Origin: Campylobacter sp. LR291e | Lineage (GTDB): Bacteria; Campylobacterota; Campylobacteria; Campylobacterales; Campylobacteraceae | Direction of reading: 5' to 3' | Length of the DNA: 64,000 nucleotides | NCBI RefSeq assembly: GCF_008633915.1 | Contig: NZ_VJNV01000026.1 | Span: forward strand, 1-64,000 | Part shown: one piece after another, positions 34,252 to 44,363 of the stretch | Position numbering within the stretch: position 1 is the stretch's first letter | Layout of the letters: the number at the start of each line of letters is the position of its first letter | Position numbers and translations under genes: made by a program | Notes under the pieces: generated by a model | What the model saw: the letters and a program-made list of their open reading frames with translations, nothing else | Database searches by the model: none | Told to the model about the DNA's origin: nothing

Positions 34252-35502
34252 ATGAAAGTTATGATTTTAGGCAGTGGTGCAAGAGAGTATTCCATAGCCC
34301 TAGCATTAAAACGCGTTCAAGAAGATATAGAATTTTGTTTTGCCCCTGGCAATGGTGCTACAAGTGTTCTTGGCACAAATTTAAACATAAAAGACCCCTT
34401 TGTTTTAGCTACCTATGCAAAAGAAAAGGGCTATGACCTTTGTATAGTAGGCAGTGAGGACTTTTTAGCACGAGGCGTAGTTGACATTTTTGAACAATTT
34501 AATCTTAAAATTTTTGGTCCCTCAAAGGCCGCTGCCATGCTTGAAAGTTCTAAAAGCTTTATGAAAAGTTTTTTAAAAAAATATCATATTAAAACGGCTA
34601 AATTTCTTAATACAAATGATTTAGAAAAGGCGAAACAATTTATAAATTCTTTAACTCCTCCAATAGTAATAAAGGCTGATGGACTTTGTGCAGGTAAGGG
34701 CGTGATTATCGAAAAAAGCCATAAAAAAGCCATTGAAACTACTGAAAAAATGCTAAGTGGTGAAAGCTTTGGCGATGCTGGTAAAATTGTAGTTATTGAA
34801 GAATACTTAGATGGCTTTGAATTAAGCGTTTTTGCAATTTGTGATGGTAGTGATTTTGTGCTTTTACCAGTAGCACAAGACCATAAAAAATTACTTGATA
34901 ATGATAAGGGGCCAAATACTGGTGGAATGGGTGCTTATGCCCCAAGTTCTTTAGCAAATGAAAGTTTGATTAGAAAGATTAAAAAAGATATTATTATTCC
35001 TACCTTGCAAGGCATGAAAGAAGAAGGTAGCGAGTTTTGTGGGGTGCTTTTTGTAGGGATTATGGTTGTTAAAAATAAGCCTTATGTTCTGGAATTTAAT
35101 GTTCGTTTTGGCGACCCTGAATGCGAGGTTTTAATGCCTTTGATTGAAAATCCATTAGAATTAATAATGGCTAGTATTGATAAAAGATTAAAATATACCC
35201 AAGCAAAGATTAAAAAGGAATTTGCTGTTGGTGTTGTTTGTGCTAGTAAAAATTATCCTTATAAGGCTTCGCCAAAGACTAAGATAAAGATTAAAAAAAT
35301 TCCTTCAAATACTCATATCTCTTATGCTGGTGTTAGTTTAGAAGATAATAAATTAGTAGCTGATGGTGGCAGGGTTTTAGTGTGTGTGGGTATGGGTAAA
35401 AATATAAAAAATGCACGCAACAAAGCTTATAAATTATGCGATAATGTGAATTTTAAGGGTAAGCAATTTAGAAAAGATATAGGATTTCAGGTTATTAAAT
35501 GA
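34252..35502 (+). CDS. purD: Phosphoribosylamine-glycine ligase
   Basis: A 416-residue ATP-grasp enzyme. [19 protein letters not shown] opens the N-terminal domain; [36 protein letters not shown] and [11 protein letters not shown] are the conserved GARS segments. It joins glycine to phosphoribosylamine in purine synthesis. The start is just 14 bases after the closing helix of the 6S-like RNA, with GAGGAGAG as ribosome site, so purD expression probably depends on read-through from that RNA. It overlaps the RDD gene by four bases. Confidence 0.96.
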   Translation: MKVMILGSGAREYSIALALKRVQEDIEFCFAPGNGATSVLGTNLNIKDPFVLATYAKEKGYDLCIVGSEDFLARGVVDIFEQFNLKIFGPSKAAAMLESSKSFMKSFLKKYHIKTAKFLNTNDLEKAKQFINSLTPPIVIKADGLCAGKGVIIEKSHKKAIETTEKMLSGESFGDAGKIVVIEEYLDGFELSVFAICDGSDFVLLPVAQDHKKLLDNDKGPNTGGMGAYAPSSLANESLIRKIKKDIIIPTLQGMKEEGSEFCGVLFVGIMVVKNKPYVLEFNVRFGDPECEVLMPLIENPLELIMASIDKRLKYTQAKIKKEFAVGVVCASKNYPYKASPKTKIKIKKIPSNTHISYAGVSLEDNKLVADGGRVLVCVGMGKNIKNARNKAYKLCDNVNFKGKQFRKDIGFQVIK

Positions 35503-35954
35503 GAGAAGATTTATATGATAAATTAGAAAGAGAAGAGTTAAAAATTGCTAGTTTTCCTAAACGAGTGATTGCTTATATTATAGATAGTTTTATTGTAGGT
35601 ATTTTATGTGCACTAGTTTTTATGGGTGATTTTTATCAAATTCCTGATGACCCCGTGCAATTTTTATCAGTAACCCCTCAATTTGTCTTATCTGTTTATT
35701 TGCTTAATTTTTTTTATCAAACTTTTTTTACCTTTTTATATGGGGCTACCCTTGGAAAAATGGTTTGTAAGATTATGATTATTGATGAAAGAATACTAGA
35801 TAAACCAAATTTAATTCAAAGTGCAATAAGGGCAATCATTAGGCAAATTAGCGATATGTCTTTTATGTTAGGTTTTGCCTGGGCACTTAGTAACAATTTA
35901 TTTAAAACCTGGCAAGATTATTTAGCAAAAACGATAGTTATCGATGTGGCGTAA
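35499..35954 (+). CDS. RDD family membrane protein
   Basis: A 151-residue protein with three hydrophobic segments. The RDD pattern is seen at [20 protein letters not shown] (Arg and Asp in the first helix) and at [16 protein letters not shown] (the GKxxxxxxV loop). RDD proteins are often small membrane proteins of unclear transport role, some linked to sodium-proton exchange. It overlaps purD (ATGA) and lptD (11 bases) and so belongs to a purD-RDD-lptD-pnp transcript, the same order as C. jejuni near Cj1250-Cj1253, from memory. Confidence 0.88.
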   Translation: MREDLYDKLEREELKIASFPKRVIAYIIDSFIVGILCALVFMGDFYQIPDDPVQFLSVTPQFVLSVYLLNFFYQTFFTFLYGATLGKMVCKIMIIDERILDKPNLIQSAIRAIIRQISDMSFMLGFAWALSNNLFKTWQDYLAKTIVIDVA

Positions 35955-38016
35955 AATTTGTTTTTTTTTCTCTAGCTTTGTTTTTTTAGAAGCTGCACAA
36001 GTTGATATTTATGCCTTAAGTGCTGTTAAAGAAGGAGAGCTTTTAATAGCACAAGATGATGTTGTAATTTTTTCTGATTTTTATTTTATCACTGCAAAAA
36101 AGGCAATTTATAATGAAAAAACTAGCGAGATAGAATTATTTGGCGATGTAAATATTTTAAGAGGACAAAATGAACGCTCTCATTCTAAATATGCTAAATT
36201 AAAGCTTGATACAAATGAGGCAAATTTTGAGGATTTTTTCTTTGCAAATAATAAAATGGAAGTATGGTTTAAGAGCAAGGAAAGTGCTTTAACAAATGAT
36301 AAATTTGAAAGTAGAATTTCTTCTGTTTCAAGCTGTAATGTAGAAAATCCTGACTGGGAATTTAGATTTAGCGATGGATATTTAAATAGAGAAAGTAATT
36401 TTGTGCATTTATATAATGCTAGGCTTTATGTTAAAGATGTGCCTATTTTATATTTGCCTTATTTTGGATTTAGTGCTGATACTAATAGGCAAAGTGGGCT
36501 TTTAGTGCCAAAATTTTCTTTAAATACTGATGAGGGTTTTCATTACGAACAGCCTATTTATATAGCCGAGTATGATAGCTGGGACCTTGAACTTGACCCT
36601 CAAATTCGAACAAATAGAGGGTATGGGGTTTATTCTACCCTTCGTTTTGTTGATTCTTTGCATGGAATGGGTGAGTTTAACGCAGGACTTTTTAGGGAAT
36701 TTAATGATTATTTTAAGGATGAAAATTTAAAATATCAAACCCATTCTGGTATAGAGTTAAGATATCTAAGAGATAATGTTTTTAAGTATTTTTTGGGGGA
36801 TAATTTTCAAGAAGGGCTTTGGTTTGATGGAATTTATTTAAACGATATTGATTATTTAACGCTTGGAAATAGAGATTATAGGGATTTAACCTCTTTGGTA
36901 ACTTCAAAATTTAATTATTTTTTAGCAAATGAAAATGATTTTTTAGCCCTTTATGCGAGGTATTATATAGATACTTCAACAACGACAAATAAATACACTA
37001 TGCAAGAATATCCATCCTTGCAGTATCACCATTTTTCAAATACCTTAATAGATGATTTATTTAATAATGAATGGATAAATAATAAATTTTTATTTTCTTT
37101 TGATGCCTTTTTTCATAATTATTATAGAAGAGAAGGAAGTTATGCTAATCAAACCAATTTTATTTTGCCTATTTCTTATCATCAAGCCTTATTTAATAAT
37201 TATTTGCATATAAATTTTACAGAAGAATTATATGCTTCTTTTGTAAATTATACTTATGACCCCGATAAAAAACATGAACATTTTTATAGAAATACACACG
37301 AACTAGATTTTTATACTGACTTATCAAGTGCTTATCCTAGCTTTTTTCATACTATAAATTTTGGTACAAAGTATCGTTGGCGTGGTAATACTTCTGGCTT
37401 AATTACAGCTGATTATTTAGTAAATGAAGATGAAAGAGACTATGTACAAGGCTATGTAAATCAATATTTTTACAATGATTTTGGAGAAAAAAAGATAAAG
37501 CATCGTTTGCATGTAAATTACCTAACTACCATTAATAAATTTGAGGATTTGACAAATTTATTAACTTATTATTATAATGATAATTTTCGTTTTAATAGTG
37601 AGGTAACATATTCTTATGAAACGAATCATTTTGACTATGTTGTAACGCAGTTTCAACTAGAATTTAACCCTGTGTATAACTTAAATTTTTCTCATGCTTA
37701 TCAAAATGATGAGTATGGCAAATATAGTTTTATAGGTACAAATACCAATATAGAACTTAATAAAAATTATATTTTATTTGGTGGAATTTGGATGGATGTA
37801 CAAAGGTCTAAGGCTAATATGTGGGAGGCAGGTTATACTTATCAAAGAAAATGTTGGAATTATTCCTTAGTTTATAGAGAAAGAATAGACCCACAATTAA
37901 CCAGTGCAGGAATTAGTGCTAAAAATCAAAGTGGGGTGTATTTTATATTTAATTTTTACCCACTTGGTGGTATAAAATATAATTTTAATACTAGCGAGGA
38001 AGAAAATGATATTTAG
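35944..38016 (+). CDS. lptD: LPS-assembly outer-membrane protein LptD
   Basis: A 690-residue protein. A short signal-like segment (ICFFFSSFVFLEA) is followed by an OstA/LptA-like jellyroll (residues about 20-170, with VVIFSDFYFITAKKAIYNE and IELFGDVNILRG). The conserved PILYLPYFGF and RQSGLLVPKF then enter the C-terminal beta-barrel, rich in Tyr, Asn and aromatic residues, with Phe/Tyr endings. It inserts lipooligosaccharide in the outer membrane, the destination of the heptose core made by gmhB-gmhA. The start overlaps the RDD gene by 11 bases. Confidence 0.9.
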   Translation: MWRKICFFFSSFVFLEAAQVDIYALSAVKEGELLIAQDDVVIFSDFYFITAKKAIYNEKTSEIELFGDVNILRGQNERSHSKYAKLKLDTNEANFEDFFFANNKMEVWFKSKESALTNDKFESRISSVSSCNVENPDWEFRFSDGYLNRESNFVHLYNARLYVKDVPILYLPYFGFSADTNRQSGLLVPKFSLNTDEGFHYEQPIYIAEYDSWDLELDPQIRTNRGYGVYSTLRFVDSLHGMGEFNAGLFREFNDYFKDENLKYQTHSGIELRYLRDNVFKYFLGDNFQEGLWFDGIYLNDIDYLTLGNRDYRDLTSLVTSKFNYFLANENDFLALYARYYIDTSTTTNKYTMQEYPSLQYHHFSNTLIDDLFNNEWINNKFLFSFDAFFHNYYRREGSYANQTNFILPISYHQALFNNYLHINFTEELYASFVNYTYDPDKKHEHFYRNTHELDFYTDLSSAYPSFFHTINFGTKYRWRGNTSGLITADYLVNEDERDYVQGYVNQYFYNDFGEKKIKHRLHVNYLTTINKFEDLTNLLTYYYNDNFRFNSEVTYSYETNHFDYVVTQFQLEFNPVYNLNFSHAYQNDEYGKYSFIGTNTNIELNKNYILFGGIWMDVQRSKANMWEAGYTYQRKCWNYSLVYRERIDPQLTSAGISAKNQSGVYFIFNFYPLGGIKYNFNTSEEENDI

Positions 38017-38076
38017 GAAAGTTAAATGTTAAATTTGTTTAAAAATTTAAAAAATTTGTATTCAAAAGGAGATGAA

Positions 38077-40242
38077 ATGACACAATACAGCATTCAAATC
38101 AATCAAAATTTAGAAATTTTTGATGTAGATAAGGTTGCAAAACAAGCAGCTGGTTCGGTCTTAATGAGAATGGGTAAAAGTGTAGTTTTAGCAGCTGTAG
38201 CAAGGGAAGAAAAGCAAGTTGATGAAGATTTTTTACCCCTAACCGTTCAATACATTGAAAAAGCTTACTCAGCCGGTAAAATTCCAGGTGGTTATATAAA
38301 AAGAGAAACTAAGCCAGGAGATAATGAAACCTTAACAGCTAGGATTATTGACAGAAGTTTAAGACCTCTTTTTCCAAAAGGCTATGCTTATCCTACGCAG
38401 ATTGTAGTAATGGTACTTTCTACTGATAGCGAGATTGATTTGCAAGTTATGAGTTTAAATGCTGCAAGTGTTGCCTTATTTTTAAGCGATATTCCTATAA
38501 AAGCACCAGTTTGTGGGGTTAGAATTGCTAGAATTAATAATGAGTTTGTGCTAAATCCTAGCAATTCTTTATTAAAAGAAAGTAGTGTAGATTTATATGT
38601 GGCAGGGGTTAAGGACGAGCTTTTAATGATAGAAATGAGAAGCTTACCTAGTCAAAAGGAAAGTGATATGCTTATTGAAACACCATTTGCTGATGCACTA
38701 GGTGTTACAAGCTTATACGAACAAAATCTTAATGAATTAAGCGAAGATGAAATTTTACAAGCACTTGATTTAGCACAAAGGGCTATTTTAAATGGTTCTA
38801 ATGCTTATGAAGAAGCATTTGCAAAGCACAAAAAAGAAGCTAGTCTTGAATATAAAGTAGAACTTGAAAATAATGAGCTTGCAAATTTTGTTGAAAATAA
38901 TTTTAAAGAGGAGTTTAAAAGGGCTATTAATCAAATGGCAAAGAGTGAAAGAGCTAGTGAGTTAAATAAAATCGCACAAAATATCTTAAATTTAGATGAG
39001 ATTAAAGAAAAAGAATATAGCGAAGAATTAGTTCATAAAATTTTAGCAAATTTTAAGAAAAAACTTGTAAGAGAACAAATTTTAAATGAAAGAAAAAGGG
39101 CTGATGGTAGAAAGTTAAATGAAGTAAGACCTATTAGTATTGAAACTAATATATTGCCCAACGCACATGGTTCTTGTCTTTTTACAAGAGGTCAAACTCA
39201 AGCACTTGTTATTGCTACTTTAGGTGGTGATAGTGACGCACAAATGAGTGATTTGTTAACAGAAAAAAATCCAATTAGCGAACGTTTTATGGTAAATTAT
39301 AATTTCCCTGGTTTTAGTGTAGGCGAGGCAAGTGCTATAAAGGCACCTGGTAGGAGAGAATTAGGTCATGGAAATTTAGCAAAAAGGGCACTTTATCCAA
39401 GCGTGGATGAAAATTATCCCTATGTTATAAGGCTAGTAAGTGAAATTTTAGAAAGTAATGGTTCTAGTTCTATGGCTAGTGTTTGTGGGGGCTCTCTAGC
39501 ACTTAGGGCAGCTGGAGTACCTAGCATTAAATTAATAGCTGGAGTTGCCATGGGCTTGGTTATAGAAGATGATAAGTATGCTATATTAACTGATATAATG
39601 GGATTAGAAGATCATGACGGGGATATGGATTTTAAAGTAGCAGGAAGTAAAGACGGAGTAACTGCCTTGCAAATGGATATAAAGCTTGGAGGCATTGATA
39701 AAAACATACTTAAAGAAGCCCTTTATCAAGCAAAAGAGGCAAGACTTCACATTTTAGGCATAATGGAAGAAGCAAATAAAGAAATTGTAGTCAATGAAGA
39801 AATTTTACCAAAGCTTGAACTTTTTAGCGTAGACCCTTCAAAAATAGTAGATATTATAGGTCAAGCTGGAAAAACTATAAAGGAAATTATTGAAAAATTT
39901 GGGGTTAGCGTTGATTTAGACAGAGAAAAAGGCGAGATAAAAATCGCAGGTAATGAAAGTAATCAAGTTAAGGCAGCAAAGGATTATATAATAAGTATAA
40001 CAAGTACTTCAAAGGGTAAGAAATTTGACAAGGCTAGGGATTTATCAAATTTTAATATAGGAGATGAATTTGAAGGGATAGTTCAAAAAGTAGCTCCATT
40101 TGGTGTTTTTGTTAGTTTAAAAAATGGTGTTGATGGCTTAATACATAGTTCTAAACTTAAAAGAAAAGTGCACGAAAATGAAAGTCTTAGGGTAAAAATC
40201 ACTGAAATAAAAAATGGCAAAATTACTATAGAAATGCTTTGA
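38077..40242 (+). CDS. pnp: Polynucleotide phosphorylase
   Basis: A 721-residue protein with two RNase PH domains ([20 protein letters not shown] in the first; [16 protein letters not shown] and [17 protein letters not shown] in the second), a KH domain ([17 protein letters not shown]) and an S1 domain ([17 protein letters not shown]). It degrades RNA 3' to 5' by phosphorolysis. The open frame could start at 38026, but ATG 38077 follows a strong AAAAGGAGATGAA ribosome site and gives the usual MTQYSI-type start. It is downstream of lptD and ends in a strong terminator. Confidence 0.96.
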   Translation: MTQYSIQINQNLEIFDVDKVAKQAAGSVLMRMGKSVVLAAVAREEKQVDEDFLPLTVQYIEKAYSAGKIPGGYIKRETKPGDNETLTARIIDRSLRPLFPKGYAYPTQIVVMVLSTDSEIDLQVMSLNAASVALFLSDIPIKAPVCGVRIARINNEFVLNPSNSLLKESSVDLYVAGVKDELLMIEMRSLPSQKESDMLIETPFADALGVTSLYEQNLNELSEDEILQALDLAQRAILNGSNAYEEAFAKHKKEASLEYKVELENNELANFVENNFKEEFKRAINQMAKSERASELNKIAQNILNLDEIKEKEYSEELVHKILANFKKKLVREQILNERKRADGRKLNEVRPISIETNILPNAHGSCLFTRGQTQALVIATLGGDSDAQMSDLLTEKNPISERFMVNYNFPGFSVGEASAIKAPGRRELGHGNLAKRALYPSVDENYPYVIRLVSEILESNGSSSMASVCGGSLALRAAGVPSIKLIAGVAMGLVIEDDKYAILTDIMGLEDHDGDMDFKVAGSKDGVTALQMDIKLGGIDKNILKEALYQAKEARLHILGIMEEANKEIVVNEEILPKLELFSVDPSKIVDIIGQAGKTIKEIIEKFGVSVDLDREKGEIKIAGNESNQVKAAKDYIISITSTSKGKKFDKARDLSNFNIGDEFEGIVQKVAPFGVFVSLKNGVDGLIHSSKLKRKVHENESLRVKITEIKNGKITIEML

Positions 40243-40250
40243 TTAAAGTT

Positions 40251-40290
40251 AAAATTTAAAGTTTTATACTTTAAATTTTAAGCTTTTTTG
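40251..40290 (+). terminator. Terminator after pnp
   Basis: A 12-base stem, AAAATTTAAAGT with ACTTTAAATTTT, beginning eight bases past the stop codon and followed by AAGCTTTTTT. Confidence 0.8.
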
Positions 40291-40600
40291 AAATTTATAC
40301 TAAAACTATTGTTTAAATAAAAATTATGCACTTGCTAAGTATGGTATTTATCATCAAATAAAAAAATTTGGAGAGATAAAAATTTGTAAAAAATTAAAAA
40401 TCTATATTTAAAGATAGTTATTCTTTAAAATCTAAATTATAAAACTTAGCTTGATTTTGCAAATTGAATAATTATAAATTTAAAAATTTAAAATCTAATG
40501 TTAAAATCTAATGAAGCATTGATTTATATTATTTAAAAAATAAATTTTTATCTCCAACCCCTAGTCATATCCAACATAATATGCGAGAATGTGTCGCAAT
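40291..40600. other. AT-rich spacer without recognisable genes
   Basis: About 310 bases after the pnp terminator. It contains a short direct repeat (AAAATCTAATG, twice near 40490-40515) and a possible hairpin GCGA...TCGC near 40583-40596 just past the end of the small minus-strand gene. Nothing coding is supported. Confidence 0.4.
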
Positions 40601-40885
40601 TTATATATTTGCCTTATCCTTTTCATCAAAGGTAACCTTATATAAATTTCTTGCTAATTTAAGATATTTATGACCTAAAAGATCTAAAAAATCATTTCTT
40701 GCATCATATCTTGTATAAAAACCAGTTTTTTCAATTTTTTGCAAACACCATTTAAATTTAGCCTTAAGTTCGGCTTTGTGTTGCAAATAATAAACATCAT
40801 TTTTAATAATTTTATCATCTAATTTATCCACACTATAAGACATAGAAAAAACAACAATCATAAAAAGTAAATTTTGACCCTTCAT
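40601..40885 (-). CDS. Small exported hypothetical protein (94 aa)
   Basis: A hydrophobic N-terminus (LLFMIVVFSMSYS) is followed by a charged helical body, VYYLQHKAELKAKFKWCLQK, and a basic tail. The YYLQHKAELKAK...C pattern faintly resembles the EexN family of small conjugative entry-exclusion lipoproteins, but the lipobox Cys and the second Cys are missing, so this is only a weak suggestion. It has an AAAAGGAA ribosome site on the minus strand. It lies alone in an 800-base gap between pnp and the tRNA cluster and could be a relic of mobile DNA or a lineage-specific protein. Confidence 0.5.
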   Translation of the reverse strand: MKGQNLLFMIVVFSMSYSVDKLDDKIIKNDVYYLQHKAELKAKFKWCLQKIEKTGFYTRYDARNDFLDLLGHKYLKLARNLYKVTFDEKDKANI

Positions 40886-41006
40886 TTTAAATTCCTTTTA
40901 AGTGTTTTAAAATACTATAAAAATTTAAGTTTCAAAGTGCTTAAATTTCAAAGCTAAAATATTAAGGAAAAAATAGAAAAATTTTAATAAAAATAAGGCT
41001 TTATGC

Positions 41007-41035
41007 TTGACAAATAAGAAATTTTAAGCTATAAT
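41007..41035 (+). promoter_or_regulatory. Consensus sigma-70 promoter of the tRNA-tuf operon
   Basis: TTGACA (41007-41012), a 17-base spacer and TATAAT (41030-41035) make a perfect consensus promoter about 16 bases before the first tRNA. A full -35 is unusual in Campylobacter, where most promoters lack it. Confidence 0.8.
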
Positions 41036-41050
41036 CCGTGTTTTTTATGT

Positions 41051-41126
41051 GCTGGTTTAGCTCAGTTGGTAGAGCAGCTGCCTTGTAAGCAGCAGGCCGG
41101 GGGTTCAAGTCCCTTAACCAGCTCCA
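41051..41126 (+). tRNA. tRNA-Thr (TGT anticodon)
   Basis: A complete cloverleaf: acceptor GCTGGTT/AACCAGC, D arm with AGCTCAGTTGGTAGAGC, anticodon loop CTTGTAA, T arm GGGGTTCAAGTCCC, encoded CCA. First gene of the tRNA-tuf cluster. Confidence 0.96.
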
Positions 41127-41207
41127 TTATAATTGCATATTTTTTAACAGTGTTTGACCAGAATATCGTTGTTTTATAAAGTTTATAAATGATATTTTTT
41201 GTTTTTC

Positions 41208-41293
<86 letters not shown>

Positions 41294-41305
41294 TTTTAGT
41301 TACTT

Positions 41306-41382
41306 GCGGGAGTAGCTCAGTTGGCTAGAGCATCAGCCTTCCAAGCTGAGGGTCGCGGGTTCGAGTCCCGTTTCCCGCTCCA
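41306..41382 (+). tRNA. tRNA-Gly (TCC anticodon)
   Basis: Acceptor GCGGGAG/TTCCCGC, anticodon loop CTTCCAA, T loop GGGTTCGAGTCCC, CCA encoded. Confidence 0.95.
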
Positions 41383-41482
41383 AAAGAAGTAAAAGCTGGG
41401 AGCTGTATTTTTATTAAAGTTTACAGAATTATCCCGTTTTGGTTTTTAGAGTTGTCTGTGTTTGTTTATGATTTTTCTGAGC

Positions 41483-41557
<75 letters not shown>

Positions 41558-41620
41558 TTTTGTGAAAAATATAAATATAGACTTATTTTGCTTTAAATTT
41601 ATTTTATACGGAGGAATAAG

Positions 41621-42820
41621 ATGGCTAAAGAGAAATTTTCGCGCAACAAGCCACATGTAAATATAGGAACCATAGGTCACGTTGACCATGGCAAGACTAC
41701 ACTAACAGCTGCTATTTCTGCTGTTTTATCAAGAAAGGGTTTAGCAGAGCTTAAAGATTATGATAATATCGATAACGCTCCTGAAGAAAAAGAACGTGGT
41801 ATTACTATCGCTACTTCACATATAGAATACGAAACAGATAATCGTCACTATGCACATGTTGATTGTCCAGGACATGCTGACTATGTTAAAAACATGATTA
41901 CAGGTGCTGCACAAATGGACGGGGCTATTCTTGTTGTTTCTGCTGCTGATGGTCCTATGCCACAAACTAGAGAACATATCTTACTTTCTCGTCAAGTTGG
42001 TGTACCTTACATAGTTGTATTTATGAATAAGGCTGATATGGTTGATGATGCTGAGCTTTTAGAATTAGTAGAAATGGAAATTAGAGAATTATTAAGTTCT
42101 TATGATTTCCCTGGTGATGATACTCCTATTATTGCTGGTTCTGCGTTAAAAGCACTTGAAGAAGCAAAGGCTGGACAAGATGGAGAATGGTCAGCTAAAA
42201 TTTTAGATTTAATGGCTGCTGTTGATAGCTATATTCCAACTCCAACCCGTGATATTGAAAAAGATTTCTTAATGCCTATTGAAGATGTTTTCTCTATCTC
42301 TGGTCGTGGTACTGTTGTAACAGGTAGAATTGAAAAGGGTGTAGTTAAAATCGGTGATACTATTGAAATAGTAGGTATTAAAGATACTCAAACTACTACA
42401 GTTACTGGTGTTGAAATGTTTAGAAAAGAAATGGACCAAGGTCAAGCTGGTGACAATGTGGGCGTTTTGCTTCGTGGTACTAAAAAAGAAGATGTAATTC
42501 GTGGTATGGTTCTTGCAAAACCTAAATCAATAACTCCACATACTGAATTTGAAGCTGAAGTTTATATCTTAAATAAAGATGAAGGTGGTCGTCATACTCC
42601 ATTCTTTAACAACTACAGACCTCAATTTTATGTAAGAACTACTGATGTTACAGGTTCTATTAAGTTAGCTGAAGGTGTTGAAATGGTTATGCCTGGTGAA
42701 AATGTTAGAATTAGCGTTACACTTATTGCGCCTGTTGCACTTGAAGAAGGAACAAGATTTGCTATCCGTGAAGGTGGTAAGACTGTTGGTTCTGGTGTTG
42801 TTTCTAAGATTAATAAATAA
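41621..42820 (+). CDS. tuf: Translation elongation factor Tu
   Basis: A 399-residue GTPase, normal length. G motifs are [18 protein letters not shown] and NKADMVDD, then the EF-Tu domain 2 and 3 regions with [20 protein letters not shown]. It delivers aminoacyl-tRNA to the ribosome. A strong GGAGGA ribosome site precedes it. Only one copy is in this window, between tRNA-Thr and rpmG, as in C. jejuni. A terminator follows. Confidence 0.98.
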   Translation: MAKEKFSRNKPHVNIGTIGHVDHGKTTLTAAISAVLSRKGLAELKDYDNIDNAPEEKERGITIATSHIEYETDNRHYAHVDCPGHADYVKNMITGAAQMDGAILVVSAADGPMPQTREHILLSRQVGVPYIVVFMNKADMVDDAELLELVEMEIRELLSSYDFPGDDTPIIAGSALKALEEAKAGQDGEWSAKILDLMAAVDSYIPTPTRDIEKDFLMPIEDVFSISGRGTVVTGRIEKGVVKIGDTIEIVGIKDTQTTTVTGVEMFRKEMDQGQAGDNVGVLLRGTKKEDVIRGMVLAKPKSITPHTEFEAEVYILNKDEGGRHTPFFNNYRPQFYVRTTDVTGSIKLAEGVEMVMPGENVRISVTLIAPVALEEGTRFAIREGGKTVGSGVVSKINK

Positions 42821-42828
42821 AAAATTTT

Positions 42829-42856
42829 AAGCCAAGTTTTTAAGCTTGGCTTTTTT
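42829..42856 (+). terminator. Hairpin terminator after tuf
   Basis: AAGCCAAG pairs with CTTGGCTT around a T-rich loop, followed by four or more T, nine bases past the tuf stop. Partial read-through would still supply rpmG. Confidence 0.85.
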
Positions 42857-42874
42857 AAATTTTAAGGAAAAACA

Positions 42875-43033
42875 ATGAGAATTAAAGTTGGTTTAAAATG
42901 TGAAGAAAGTGGTGATATCAATTATAGCACCTTTAAAAATAGTAAAAACACTACTGAAAAGTTAGAATTGAAAAAATATTGCCCAAGACTTAAAAAACAT
43001 ACAATTCACAAAGAAGTTAAGTTAAAAAGTTAA
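42875..43033 (+). CDS. rpmG: 50S ribosomal protein L33
   Basis: A 52-residue protein, too short for many gene finders: [20 protein letters not shown]...[14 protein letters not shown]. It matches bacterial L33 in length and in the [10 protein letters not shown] and [11 protein letters not shown] blocks. Zinc-type L33 has four Cys in two CxxC pairs. Here the first pair reads CEES and the second CPRL, so only two Cys remain; from memory C. jejuni keeps CEEC in the first. An AAGGAAA ribosome site precedes the start. It sits between tuf and tRNA-Trp, as in related genomes. Confidence 0.93.
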   Translation: MRIKVGLKCEESGDINYSTFKNSKNTTEKLELKKYCPRLKKHTIHKEVKLKS

Positions 43034-43044
43034 ATTTGGATAAA

Positions 43045-43120
43045 AGGACAATAGCTCTAATGGTAGAGCGCCGGATTCCAAATCCGATGGTTGGGGGTTC
43101 GAGTCCCTCTTGTCCTGCCA
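43045..43120 (+). tRNA. tRNA-Trp (CCA anticodon)
   Basis: Acceptor AGGACAA/TTGTCCT, anticodon loop ATTCCAAAT, T arm GGGGGTTCGAGTCCCTC, encoded CCA. Placed between rpmG and secE, 18 bases before the secE start. Confidence 0.96.
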
Positions 43121-43137
43121 TAGTGTAAGGTTTTAAT

Positions 43138-43317
43138 ATGGAAAAATTAATAACTTATTTTAAATTATCAAGAGTAGAATTAAGGAAAGTTATTTTTCCT
43201 TTAAAAGAACAAGTTAGAAACGCATATATAACCGTGTTTATAGTGGTTAGTGTGGTTTCTTTATTTTTGGCATTAGTGGATTGGATTATGTCTTTATTCG
43301 TTTCTGCAGTTATTTGA
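43138..43317 (+). CDS. secE: Preprotein translocase subunit SecE
   Basis: A 59-residue protein not long enough for the frame cut-off. An N-terminal amphipathic helix with VELRKVIFPLKEQV (the conserved SecE region before the membrane) is followed by one membrane helix (AYITVFIVVSVVSLFLALVD). SecE stabilises SecY in the protein-export channel. It lies between tRNA-Trp and nusG, 10 bases before nusG, the standard order. Confidence 0.95.
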   Translation: MEKLITYFKLSRVELRKVIFPLKEQVRNAYITVFIVVSVVSLFLALVDWIMSLFVSAVI

Positions 43318-43327
43318 AGGATTAAAA

Positions 43328-43864
43328 ATGGGTACTCATAAATGGTATGCGATTCAAACTTATGCAGGAAGTGAAATGGCTGTAAAAAAGGCCATTGAAA
43401 ATTTAGTTAAGGATAACAAAATTGAAGAACAACTTAAAGAGATAGTAGTTCCTACAGAAGATGTTATCGAGTTTAAAAACGGAAAAGAAAAGATTAGCGA
43501 AAGAAGTTTGTATTCTGGTTATGTTTTTGCATTGCTTGATTTAAATATTGAACTTTGGCATAAAATTCAATCTCTTCCAAAGGTTGGTCGTTTTATAGGC
43601 GAGTCAAAACGTCCTACCCCGCTAAATGAAAAAGATATAAATTTGATTTTAGAAAAGGCGTATAACCGAGCTGCACCTAAGCCTAAAATTTCGTTTGAGT
43701 TAGGTGAGAATGTTCGTATTATAGGCGGTGCTTTTGCAAATTGTACTGCTATTGTTCAAGAATATGATATGGTTAGAGGTCTATTAAAATTAAATGTTTC
43801 AATCTTTGGTCGCTCAACACCAGTGGATAATATACCTTATTCTCAAGTTGAGAAAATTATTTAA
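43328..43864 (+). CDS. nusG: Transcription termination/antitermination protein NusG
   Basis: A 178-residue protein. The NGN domain opens with KWYAIQTYAGSEMAVKKAIE and contains VPTEDVIEFKNGKEKISERSLYSGYVF; the C-terminal KOW domain has LGENVRIIGGAFANCTAIVQEYD. It binds RNA polymerase to link transcription with Rho or ribosomes. It leads directly into rplK on the same transcript. Confidence 0.97.
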   Translation: MGTHKWYAIQTYAGSEMAVKKAIENLVKDNKIEEQLKEIVVPTEDVIEFKNGKEKISERSLYSGYVFALLDLNIELWHKIQSLPKVGRFIGESKRPTPLNEKDINLILEKAYNRAAPKPKISFELGENVRIIGGAFANCTAIVQEYDMVRGLLKLNVSIFGRSTPVDNIPYSQVEKII

Positions 43865-43887
43865 TATCAAGCTAAAGGAGATTTGTT

Positions 43888-44313
43888 ATGGCTAAAAAAG
43901 TCGTAGGTGAGATTAAATTGCAAATTGCTGCAACAAAAGCAAATCCTTCACCTCCAGTTGGTCCAGCATTAGGTCAACAAGGTGTTAATATTATGGAATT
44001 TTGCAAGGCTTTTAATGAAAGAACAAAGGATATGGTAGGTTTTAATATTCCTGTTGTTATAACTGTTTATGCTGATAAAAGTTTTACTTTTATTACCAAG
44101 CAACCACCGGCTACTGATTTGATTAAAAAGGCAGCTGGAATTTCAAAGGGTACTGATAATCCTTTAAAAAATAAGGTAGGAAAGCTTACTAAAAAACAAG
44201 TTTTAGAAATTGTTGATAAAAAGCTTGCGGATTTAAATACAAAAGATAAAGAACAAGCAGCTAAGATTATTGCTGGTTCGGCTCGTTCTATGGGCGTTGA
44301 AATAGTTGATTAA
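43888..44313 (+). CDS. rplK: 50S ribosomal protein L11
   Basis: A 141-residue protein of normal length with the L11 N-terminal motif [20 protein letters not shown] and the rRNA-binding C-terminal block [10 protein letters not shown]. It forms the GTPase-associated centre stalk base with 23S rRNA. AAAGGAG ribosome site. First of the rplK-rplA pair; a small hairpin (CCACCAAGGGTGG) follows before rplA. Confidence 0.97.
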   Translation: MAKKVVGEIKLQIAATKANPSPPVGPALGQQGVNIMEFCKAFNERTKDMVGFNIPVVITVYADKSFTFITKQPPATDLIKKAAGISKGTDNPLKNKVGKLTKKQVLEIVDKKLADLNTKDKEQAAKIIAGSARSMGVEIVD

Positions 44314-44322
44314 AAATTTACA

Positions 44323-44338
44323 ACCACCAAGGGTGGTA
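44323..44338 (+). promoter_or_regulatory. Small mRNA hairpin between rplK and rplA
   Basis: CAACCACC and GGGTGGTAG form a five- to six-base stem in the 50-base spacer. No T run follows, so it is more likely an mRNA stability or L1 feedback element than a terminator. Confidence 0.35.
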
Positions 44339-44363
44339 GCACTTTAAAAATGCGGAGAGAAAA

